Made by a program: the position numbers and the translations under genes
In this document: positions 1 to 4,776 of the stretch, one piece after another
Layout: each line of letters begins with the position of its first letter
How positions within the stretch are numbered: position 1 is the first letter of the stretch
Notes under the pieces: generated by a model
Databases searched by the model: none
Seen by the model: only the letters and a program-made list of their open reading frames with translations
What the model was told of the DNA's origin: nothing
Assembly (NCBI GenBank): GCA_027067085.1
Contig: JAMOMM010000464.1
Location: forward strand, 1 to 6,906
Direction of reading: 5' to 3'
Origin: Hyphomicrobiales bacterium
GTDB taxonomy: Bacteria; Pseudomonadota; Alphaproteobacteria; Rhizobiales; Aestuariivirgaceae
DNA length: 6,906 bases

Positions 1-1
1 C

Positions 2-667
2 CGCCATGTGCAAGACCGCGTACTGGCATTCGTTGCCGCCATCGACAAGTTGCCTTTACCCGTAAAATCTGCACCGGGCTTCCTCGTTAATCGCTCATTG
101 ACCCCATATATGTCAGAAGCGTTTGCGGCCTATTCTGAAGGTGTAAAACCTGAAATCATCGACAAAGCCATGCTTGACTTTGGCATGCCAATGGGTCCGA
201 TTGAACTGGCCGACACCGTTGGCCTAGACGTTGGCTTACATGTCGCCAAAGTCCTCAAAGAGGGTTTACCGCGAGAAATGCCAGACATCCCAGATTGGCT
301 CGAAAAACTTGTGGCTGATAAAAAGCTTGGCAAAAAAACTGGCCAAGGCATTTACAAATGGGTCAAAGGCAAACCGCAAAAAGCCAAACTGGGCGATGAC
401 GACAAAATTCCCGAAGGTTTGGCCGATCGCTTGGTGCTGCCATTGCTCAACGCCGTTGCCGATTGCATGGACGAAGACCTCATCGATAATATTGATGCCG
501 CCGACGCTGGTATGATCTTTGGCACTGGCTTTGCCCCCTTCACTGGTGGCCCGATAAAATACGCCCAAACTCGCGGCGTAGACGACATCGTGACAAAACT
601 TGAAGCCTTGCAGAAAAAGCACGGCGACAGATTTGCGGTTTCAAAAGGTTGGGATAAGTTGAAGTAG
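2..667 (+). CDS. 3-hydroxyacyl-CoA dehydrogenase / enoyl-CoA hydratase (FadB/FadJ-like), C-terminal part
   Basis: The frame is open through the left edge, so this is the 3' end of a longer gene; the GTG at 8 is internal. The visible 221 residues cover the C-terminal 3-hydroxyacyl-CoA dehydrogenase region. The segment SAPGFLVNRSLTPYMSEAF, then DFGMPMGPIELADTVGLDV, then GKKTGQGIYKW is the standard first HCDH C-terminal domain. The tail with GMIFGTGFAPFTGGPIKYA matches the second, degenerate HCDH repeat found in multifunctional FadB/FadJ alpha subunits, which are about 700 residues long. Family knowledge says such proteins hydrate 2-enoyl-CoA and oxidise L-3-hydroxyacyl-CoA with NAD in cytoplasmic beta-oxidation, usually with a FadA thiolase. 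The hydratase and Rossmann domains lie outside the window, so the FadB versus FadJ assignment cannot be settled. The stop TAG lies 12 nt before the next gene, suggesting cotranscription. Confidence 0.9.
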   Translation, partial: RHVQDRVLAFVAAIDKLPLPVKSAPGFLVNRSLTPYMSEAFAAYSEGVKPEIIDKAMLDFGMPMGPIELADTVGLDVGLHVAKVLKEGLPREMPDIPDWLEKLVADKKLGKKTGQGIYKWVKGKPQKAKLGDDDKIPEGLADRLVLPLLNAVADCMDEDLIDNIDAADAGMIFGTGFAPFTGGPIKYAQTRGVDDIVTKLEALQKKHGDRFAVSKGWDKLK

Positions 668-679
668 GACAACAAAGCA

Positions 680-1195
680 ATGAGGCCAATTGCACTATTG
701 ATCGCTCTTGTGATTTTCACCAGTACAGCAACAGCAGGTGATGTCGAACAATGCAATATTGAAAAGTATTCAGCCTATTCAAAGGCCAAAGAAACCTTTC
801 AAAAGAACATGACTGATCTTGCCATTAACGCCGTGCCAGAGGCAAAAAGCACGGCCGTTATCTACTTGAAGAATCAAATCATGTTGATAAACCGCCAAAA
901 GTTGGCCGTCGAACTTTTGCTAACCCATAACCCTGCAAAAGTTGAGGTAAGTGAACGGCTTCGGCGCTGGCTCATTCCTCATCCACAAGACGATGAAACC
1001 TTATCGAAACTAAGCCCCGAATATGCCGCCTTAGTGGAGGCCATTGCAAAGTCACGCCAGATCAAGGACTTGCCAAACGCTGATAAACTCCGCGAGGCCA
1101 TGCGAACAAAAGTAGCCCCTTCTCCACAGTTTCGCAAATTATACGAAGCCTTAAACAAAAAAGTCCGAAACCTAAATCGCATCCACTGCAAGTAA
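680..1195 (+). CDS. Small exported (periplasmic) protein of unknown function
   Basis: A 171-residue protein that I do not recognise. Residues 1-19 form a signal peptide: MRP, a hydrophobic core ALLIALVIF, then a signal peptidase I site A17-T18-A19 before G20. The mature part is charged and looks mostly helical, without further membrane segments. Its only two cysteines are C25, just after the predicted cleavage site, and C170, the penultimate residue. A disulfide tying the two ends together in the periplasm is a reasonable inference. The ATG at 680 follows the fad-like stop codon by 12 nt, and an AGGA at 666-669 overlapping that stop is the likely SD, so translation and probably transcription are coupled to the upstream gene. 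A hairpin terminator lies shortly after the stop. It has no visible link to beta-oxidation beyond position. Confidence 0.78.
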   Translation: MRPIALLIALVIFTSTATAGDVEQCNIEKYSAYSKAKETFQKNMTDLAINAVPEAKSTAVIYLKNQIMLINRQKLAVELLLTHNPAKVEVSERLRRWLIPHPQDDETLSKLSPEYAALVEAIAKSRQIKDLPNADKLREAMRTKVAPSPQFRKLYEALNKKVRNLNRIHCK

Positions 1196-1205
1196 CACAA
1201 CGACA

Positions 1206-1240
1206 AATAAGAAAGGGCACCCACAAGCGCCCTTTCTATT
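1206..1240. terminator. Hairpin terminator between convergent genes
   Basis: AGAAAGGGC (1210-1218) and GCCCTTTCT (1229-1237) form a perfect 9-bp stem with a 10-nt loop. On the plus strand it is followed by ATTATT; on the minus strand by TATTTG after the TTTCT side. It lies 14 nt past the exported-protein stop and about 28 nt past the microprotein stop on the other strand, so it can serve both convergent genes. The T-tracts are interrupted, so efficiency is uncertain. Confidence 0.75.
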
Positions 1241-1265
1241 ATTCCAGCGAGTTTTATTCCCGCCC

Positions 1266-1412
1266 TTACCGCTTACGCCATTCATCACTTGCCAACAGCA
1301 TATAAAGCGCCGCCGTGGTGATGCTCACCATAGATTTATCAAAACCCAACGCCGCGCCAAGATAATTGGCAGACAGTGCAGCATAAACAAGTACGTGTAA
1401 TAATTTAATCAT
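1266..1412 (-). CDS. 48-residue hydrophobic microprotein of unknown function
   Basis: Reading the minus strand gives ATG at 1412 and TAA at 1268-1266. The product starts MIKLLHVLVYAALSANYLG and ends LLASDEWRKR. Two hydrophobic stretches, about residues 3-22 and 28-41, are separated by a short polar turn (GFDKSM), and the C-terminus is basic. This fits a small inner-membrane hairpin protein, or alternatively a signal-peptide-like exported peptide precursor. A good SD, AAGGA at 1421-1425, sits 8 nt before the ATG, and the gene ends just before a hairpin terminator, so it has the full signals of a real gene despite its size. It is divergent from the XRE-TPR regulator gene, with two palindromes between. 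I do not recognise the family; a chance ORF cannot be excluded, but codon choice and signals argue for a gene. Confidence 0.68.
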   Translation of the reverse strand: MIKLLHVLVYAALSANYLGAALGFDKSMVSITTAALYMLLASDEWRKR

Positions 1413-1439
1413 TGTAATCTTCCTTCAAGAAAAGTTGGA

Positions 1440-1453
1440 TCACAGGCCTGTGA
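1440..1453. promoter_or_regulatory. Perfect 14-bp palindrome (candidate operator 1)
   Basis: TCACAGGCCTGTGA is a perfect dyad in the divergent gap, 15 nt upstream of the microprotein's SD. It overlaps where that gene's promoter should be. The half sites TCACA/TGTGA are in the opposite order to a CRP box (TGTGA-N6-TCACA), so it is not a standard CRP site. Binding by the adjacent XRE protein is inferred only from position. Confidence 0.5.
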
Positions 1454-1455
1454 CT

Positions 1456-1469
1456 GTTGATTAATCAAC
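1456..1469. promoter_or_regulatory. Perfect 14-bp palindrome (candidate operator 2)
   Basis: GTTGATTAATCAAC is a second perfect dyad, 2 bp from the first but unrelated to it in sequence. The dyad centres are 16 bp apart, about one and a half helical turns. Each strand contains TTGATT, which could serve as a -35 element in either direction, but I find no convincing -10 to match. Confidence 0.5.
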
Positions 1470-1506
1470 TTCTATTGTTTAGCCTTGAACTGGAAAATTC
1501 GGCGGC

Positions 1507-1519
1507 ACGGAAAATCCGT
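1507..1519. promoter_or_regulatory. ACGGA-N3-TCCGT inverted repeat upstream of the regulator gene
   Basis: ACGGAAAATCCGT has 5-bp arms and a 3-bp spacer, 42 nt before the regulator's ATG. The left half with its A-run, ACGGAAAA, recurs at 1546-1553, where it also forms the only SD-like sequence for the regulator. This arrangement would suit autoregulation, but that is inference. Confidence 0.35.
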
Positions 1520-1561
1520 CAAATTGTGTTTTGAAACGCTAAGTTACGGAAAAGTGTGGAA

Positions 1562-3337
1562 ATGAGCTTTGGGGTACGTTTTGGGCAGTTAGTAAAACGC
1601 TACCGCGATGCCCAAGGCTTGAGTTCAAAAGAATTAGCCGCCGAAGCATTGGGCGATGAAGCCAAAAGATCACGCATATCAGAAATTGAAAACGGCCGAG
1701 TTGCTAAACCCCACGCAAAAACCATTGATGCCTTACGCGATTATCTAACTATTCCACAAGAAGAAGTGGATGCTTGCTATAAAACACCAACCACGCCACC
1801 TCCCCAACCCATCCCCGAAAATGCAAAGGTTGGGGTTGATCTGCCAAAAGTGCTGCTCGAAAACCTTGCTCTGCGTTTTGGCCATGATAATCCAGATGCT
1901 CCAGCGGCAGAACTCAGTGCCTATTTAAAGCAAAAGGCCACCGATTTTAAAGAGCTTGAAAAACGCCTAAAACAACTCACTCAACAAGATGAACGCCTCA
2001 GCAATATTGCCGCCGCCATTGCTGCGGCCATGGAAGCTGGTGATTTTGATAAAGCCGATGATCTGCTTGCCGATGCTGAAGACATTCAACTCGAACACAA
2101 AACCCTTGTCGAAGTCCGCAAACAAGCCAAGCTCCGCACAGAGCGTGCCCAAATCGCCCTGTTCAAAGGCGACGCCGACAAAGCCGCCAAATTCTTCACA
2201 CAGGCCGCCAACTTTTTCAGCCCATTCGATACCGACGAAGATGTCCAAGCTTTGCGTGTAGCTTCATCAGCGCTCTATGAACACGGCTTACGATATGGCC
2301 GAACTGGACTTAGCCGCGCGATAGACCTTAAAAGGGCTGAGATTGCGCACGATCATGCTAGTACAGATCCACTCAAAGTCGCCGCGGCACAAAACGAACT
2401 TGCAGTTTTTTTACAAAATCAAGCCACACGGGTAGGAGGAAAAGAGGGAGAAAAATTATTCGAACAAGCTACTATATCCTACAAAAAGGCACTGACTATC
2501 TACGCAAAATTCGCTGACCTTTTTGAGTGGGCGATGACACAAAATAATCTTGGCACGGCGTATTCTGATGAATCCACACAATTAGCTGGAAAACTAAAAG
2601 TCAATCTACTAGCCAAAGCTATCACTGCTTATCAAGAATCCCTCGCTGTCCTCAACAACACCAGTCGCCCCGAGGAATGGGCCATGACACAAAACAATCT
2701 CGCTATTGCATTTGCAAACCAAGCTGAAGAGGTAGATGGGAAACTAAGGGTAGAGTTGATAGACAAAGCTATAAACGCATTTCAATCCACTCTCCCCATC
2801 CACACAAAAAATGAACACCCTGTTAGTTGGGCAAGGACAAAAAACAACCTTGGCAATTCCTTTTCTTACCATTCTAAGCAAGCGGCGGAAACAAAAGAGG
2901 TAATAAAATTGCTCCAACAAGCTATCATGGCCTACAAGGAAGCCCTCACTATATTTACCAAAGTCGATTATCCTGTTAACTGGGCCATGATCCTGCATAA
3001 TCTAGCCAATACTCTTTTCGAACAAGCCAAACATGTAAAAAGTAGAGCAGGAAAGGGATTACTCGAACAAGCCATGGTCGCTTTTCAAGAGGCCCTTACT
3101 GTACGTACGAAGGTCGACCAGCCAATGAAATGGGCTATGACTCAAGAGTGTTTAGGATTGGCATTTGAGACTGAAGCCGTACTTGCGGATAAAACAGCTC
3201 AAAATAGCTGGCAAAAAGCACTCATACATTTTGATAATTCACTTGAAATTTTCGACCCCGTTCATATGCCATATCACCACGGCATCGTCACAAAGTCCCG
3301 CGCCCGCGTTGCTAAAAAACTGGCAGCATTAGATTAA
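1562..3337 (+). CDS. XRE-family HTH regulator with C-terminal TPR repeat array
   Basis: A 591-residue protein with four parts. Residues 5-68 are a Cro/C1-type HTH (FGQLVKRYRDAQGLSSKELA, then RISEIENGRVAKP). Residues 75-87 are a proline-rich linker (TPTTPPPQPIP). Residues 92-250 are a helical module containing LLENLALRFGHDNPDAPAAE, a coiled-coil-like stretch (about 124-145), and two TPR-like hairpins around AGDFDKADDLLADAE and KGDADKAAKFFTQAA. Residues 270-590 are a TPR array with conserved W-A-x-T-x-N-N-L. The motif tryptophans at 323, 373, 423, 474 and 524 are 50-51 residues apart. From memory, this middle module plus 50-residue TPRs recurs in alphaproteobacterial proteins with differing N-terminal domains. 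Likely a cytoplasmic DNA-binding protein whose TPRs sense a peptide or protein. ATG 1562 is preferred; GTG at 1556 is possible, with GGA at 1548-1550 serving either. It is divergent from the microprotein gene. Confidence 0.88.
   Translation: MSFGVRFGQLVKRYRDAQGLSSKELAAEALGDEAKRSRISEIENGRVAKPHAKTIDALRDYLTIPQEEVDACYKTPTTPPPQPIPENAKVGVDLPKVLLENLALRFGHDNPDAPAAELSAYLKQKATDFKELEKRLKQLTQQDERLSNIAAAIAAAMEAGDFDKADDLLADAEDIQLEHKTLVEVRKQAKLRTERAQIALFKGDADKAAKFFTQAANFFSPFDTDEDVQALRVASSALYEHGLRYGRTGLSRAIDLKRAEIAHDHASTDPLKVAAAQNELAVFLQNQATRVGGKEGEKLFEQATISYKKALTIYAKFADLFEWAMTQNNLGTAYSDESTQLAGKLKVNLLAKAITAYQESLAVLNNTSRPEEWAMTQNNLAIAFANQAEEVDGKLRVELIDKAINAFQSTLPIHTKNEHPVSWARTKNNLGNSFSYHSKQAAETKEVIKLLQQAIMAYKEALTIFTKVDYPVNWAMILHNLANTLFEQAKHVKSRAGKGLLEQAMVAFQEALTVRTKVDQPMKWAMTQECLGLAFETEAVLADKTAQNSWQKALIHFDNSLEIFDPVHMPYHHGIVTKSRARVAKKLAALD
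2528..3160 (+). repeat. In-gene tandem repeats encoding five 50-51-residue TPR units
   Basis: The TGG codon of the W-A-x-T motif recurs at 2528, 2678, 2828, 2981 and 3131, giving spacings of 150, 150, 153 and 150 nt. Each unit ends in a helix of the form (E/Q)QA-x-x-A(Y/F)-x-(E/K)AL-x-(I/V). A weaker preceding unit begins near residue 272 (DPLKVAAAQNELAVF). The best-conserved pair at DNA level are the first two units, both with ATGACACAAAA after the tryptophan-alanine codons. The regular period shows growth by tandem duplication. Confidence 0.8.
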
Positions 3338-3369
3338 GCGCACTTGTGCTTCCCACACACACCTCCTCC

Positions 3370-3481
3370 CCCTCATTCTCGTGCTTGTCACGGGAATCCA
3401 TGGTTTCAGTATTCTTCGATAACTAACAGACTGCGGAAAATTGGGAGCAATGGTTCTCCGTGACGAGCACGAGAATAAGGG
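3370..3481. repeat. 112-bp inverted-repeat element (MITE/REP-like)
   Basis: The arms 3370-3403 and 3448-3481 are inverted copies of 34 nt, matching at 28 positions; the outer 24 nt differ at only two. The arm core is ATTCTCGTGCT...GTCACGG. The 44-nt centre is not repeated. Weaker similarity continues outside both arms (CCCACACACA against CCCACGCAAC), so the element may be somewhat longer. It encodes nothing. It looks like a non-autonomous palindromic intergenic repeat; other copies elsewhere in the genome are expected but cannot be seen here. Confidence 0.72.
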
Positions 3482-3593
3482 TATGTTGCGTGGGTTGAGG
3501 CAAGTATGATCGCGGTGTAAGGCCTCTCTAAGTTCGCCATACCAGCAAAAATTGACACCCAAAACAAACACCATGGCAGCCACATAGCAGGTT

Positions 3594-3624
3594 AATGGAT
3601 TCCAGCTTTCGCTGGAGTGACGAT
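3594..3624. repeat. Short palindromic repeat (GGATTCCAGC-type)
   Basis: TCCAGC-TTTC-GCTGGA (3601-3616) is a perfect 6-bp stem with a tetraloop, flanked by ATGGAT and GTGACGATGG. The pattern GGATTCC-stem-GGA(A/G)TGACG is, from memory, a very common intergenic repeat style in proteobacteria. Its ATGGATTCC is the reverse complement of GGAATCCAT inside the neighbouring 112-bp element, suggesting the two are related. There is no T-run on either side. Confidence 0.55.
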
Positions 3625-3646
3625 GGTTTGCATTGCAACTACCGTC

Positions 3647-3949
3647 TCACCGCCGCTTCAAAATGTTCGCGGCATAGTTGGCCATAACATCTTCCCAGAA
3701 ACCATCAAGATACTCGCGCATGAGTTCTATACCTTCACGCCGCAAGGAGTAATAGCGCCGTGTACCCTGCGCCCTCACTTCCACCAAACCAGCTTCTTGC
3801 AGCACCTTCAAGTGCTGAGAAACAGCGGGACGGCTAACGGGCATGTCGGCGGCCAAATCTGCCACCGTGCGCGGTTGGCCTTTGAGTTTTTCCAACACCT
3901 CGCGCCGTGTTGGATCGGCCATGGCGGTGAATATTTTTTGATAAGGCAT
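3647..3949 (-). CDS. ArsR-family winged-helix transcriptional repressor
   Basis: A 100-residue protein of typical ArsR length. The start ALADPTRR-like segment (AMADPTRREVLEKL, residues 9-22) leads into helices with TVADLAADMPVSRPAVSQHL (28-47), where the recognition helix is about 39-50. The wing is VEVRAQGTRRYYSL. There is no cysteine at all and no ELCVCDL metal site, so it belongs to the non-metal branch, often found next to SRPBCC (AHSA1-like) genes. ATG at 3949 is preceded by AAGG with a 7-nt gap. It lies 76 nt downstream of the SRPBCC gene on the same strand, so the two are probably cotranscribed, perhaps with an extra promoter in the gap. Likely role: a dimeric repressor of its own locus, with an unknown ligand. 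Confidence 0.92.
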   Translation of the reverse strand: MPYQKIFTAMADPTRREVLEKLKGQPRTVADLAADMPVSRPAVSQHLKVLQEAGLVEVRAQGTRRYYSLRREGIELMREYLDGFWEDVMANYAANILKRR

Positions 3950-3960
3950 AAAGTAACCTT

Positions 3961-3973
3961 ACAAAGCCTTTGT
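3961..3973. promoter_or_regulatory. 13-bp palindrome upstream of the ArsR gene
   Basis: ACAAAG-C-CTTTGT is a perfect odd-centred dyad 12-24 nt before the ArsR start, immediately upstream of the SD. Related CCTTA and CCTTAT motifs flank it. ArsR proteins bind dyads in their own promoters, so this could be an autoregulatory operator. The short arms make chance occurrence possible. Confidence 0.35.
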
Positions 3974-4025
3974 CACCTTATCAACCAACATCATCAGCCA
4001 ATCACATCAAGCAGTACAGCCCGAC

Positions 4026-4562
4026 TTACTTTTCAGCCTCAACAATGGTTTTAAGCTTTGCCAAACCAGCCTCATAATCAGAGCCAATCATACTATCAAA
4101 CCGCAATCCCATCCACCGCATCACAGGGTTATTGCCCAAATCAGTTTCAAAGGACCATATTACTTTGGTGTTACTGCCCTGCTTTTTTAAATCCCACGCC
4201 GACGTTGCTGTTCCCATCTCGCCAAAATTTAACTTTGTGGTCACATGATTGTTTAACGTGCTTGCGGTAATTTCTTGGCTACCAGTTCCAACACTAGAGT
4301 TTTCACTGTGCCACGTGTTTTTTTGGCCAACACCATTTGCAGGTCCAGAAAATACAAGTTTCATATCAGGGTCCATTTGTGCCCAAGGCGACCACACCTG
4401 ATTTTTTTTAAGATCATTGATATGCGGAAATATTTTTGATGCTGGCGCAGCGATAACCACTTCTCGCGATAGTGAAACCGTTGAGGGCAAAAAATACGCC
4501 CCAACAAACACAACTGCAAACAGCCCAACAAAGACCATGATGACCCACTTTAAAATTTTCAT
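4026..4562 (-). CDS. Membrane-anchored SRPBCC (START/Bet v 1-like) family protein
   Basis: A 178-residue protein. Residues 4-26 are an uncleaved N-terminal membrane helix (LKWVIMVFVGLFAVVFVGAY), followed by a Bet v 1/polyketide-cyclase fold. The fold opens with VSLSREVVIAAPASKIFPHI, the typical first strand and helix of SRPBCC proteins. Next come the W-S-P-W-A-x-x-D-P-x-M segment and G-x-G-S-x-x-I, and the protein ends in a long helix (DSMIGSDYEAGLAKLKTIVE). SRPBCC domains bind hydrophobic ligands in a cavity; substrate and reaction are unknown, and with this topology the domain should face the periplasm. ATG 4562 is chosen because the strong SD AAGGGGAG lies 4 nt upstream, inside the longer TTG-started frame (4577). 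It precedes the ArsR gene; SRPBCC-ArsR pairs are a recurrent neighbourhood. Confidence 0.85.
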   Translation of the reverse strand: MKILKWVIMVFVGLFAVVFVGAYFLPSTVSLSREVVIAAPASKIFPHINDLKKNQVWSPWAQMDPDMKLVFSGPANGVGQKNTWHSENSSVGTGSQEITASTLNNHVTTKLNFGEMGTATSAWDLKKQGSNTKVIWSFETDLGNNPVMRWMGLRFDSMIGSDYEAGLAKLKTIVEAEK

Positions 4563-4566
4563 TTTT

Positions 4567-4574
4567 CTCCCCTT
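4567..4574 (-). promoter_or_regulatory. SD sequence fixing the SRPBCC start
   Basis: On the minus strand AAGGGGAG is followed by AAAA and ATG (4562). Because this purine block would be coding if translation began at the TTG at 4577, it decides for the shorter protein beginning MKILKW. Confidence 0.7.
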
Positions 4575-4693
4575 CAAAACCTAAACACAAGGAAATTTAC
4601 TATTTTTTCCTTATAGCCCGTCTGCGTCACATACGCCACATGTGCCAAATTTGACCAGCATCATAGCTTGAATTGTCGAATTGCTGACATATT

Positions 4694-4715
4694 TATATTA
4701 GATATTACTAATATA
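4694..4715. promoter_or_regulatory. TATATTAG-N6-CTAATATA inverted repeat upstream of usp
   Basis: Perfect 8-bp arms with a 6-bp spacer (ATATTA), ending 61 nt before the usp ATG. It may be a regulator-binding dyad, or the AT-rich part of a promoter. Its low complexity reduces the weight of the symmetry. Confidence 0.4.
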
Positions 4716-4776
4716 GATTCTTTGCAAAAAGAACATTCGAATCAAAATAAGCACTACTGGGGCAAATGAGGTAACA

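Larger units (their letters stand above)
3338..3646. other. Gene-free convergent gap containing dispersed-type repeats
   Basis: This 309-nt gap between the regulator's stop and the ArsR gene's stop contains no convincing coding sequence. Its frames have no SD-supported start, and the longest, on the minus strand, simply translates the inverted-repeat element. It holds two palindromic repeats, listed separately, and otherwise unremarkable sequence. No canonical stem plus T-run terminator is visible for either flanking gene; the repeats may act as transcript ends. Confidence 0.7.
4563..4776. other. Divergent intergenic region between SRPBCC and usp genes
   Basis: An AT-rich 214-nt gap that must hold both promoters. 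Near the SRPBCC side, AAGGAAA (4589-4595) and TTTCCTT (4606-4612) form a 7-bp stem with a 10-nt loop that would lie in that gene's leader or promoter. Near the usp side is an 8-bp inverted repeat, listed separately. I found no clear -35/-10 pair and no FNR-type TTGAT-N4-ATCAA box, which some usp genes carry. Confidence 0.6.

Noticed and set aside
1440..1453. CRP-binding site
   Set aside because: The half sites are in reverse order (TCACA...TGTGA) with 4 bp between, unlike TGTGA-N6-TCACA.
1556..1561. GTG start two codons upstream for the XRE-TPR protein
   Set aside because: Possible (GGA 5 nt upstream), but the ATG at 1562 starts directly at the usual N-terminus of the HTH and a GGA lies 11 nt away; kept only as an alternative.
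1967..2248. Minus-strand and other-frame ORFs inside the XRE-TPR gene
   Set aside because: They mirror codon bias of the real gene and lack SD sequences or domains.
3329..3583. 84-codon minus-strand ORF in the convergent gap
   Set aside because: It is mainly a translation of the 112-bp inverted-repeat element and overlaps the regulator's 3' end; no SD.
3617..4054. 145-codon plus-strand ORF antisense to the ArsR gene
   Set aside because: It overlaps a clear ArsR protein, has no SD, and its translation has no recognisable domain; a shadow frame.
4563..4577. TTG start giving a 183-residue SRPBCC protein
   Set aside because: The extension would translate the strong AAGGGGAG SD that serves the ATG at 4562.
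4681..4760. FNR/FixK box upstream of usp
   Set aside because: No TTGAT-N4-ATCAA or close variant found; TTGC and ATCAA occurrences are not correctly spaced.
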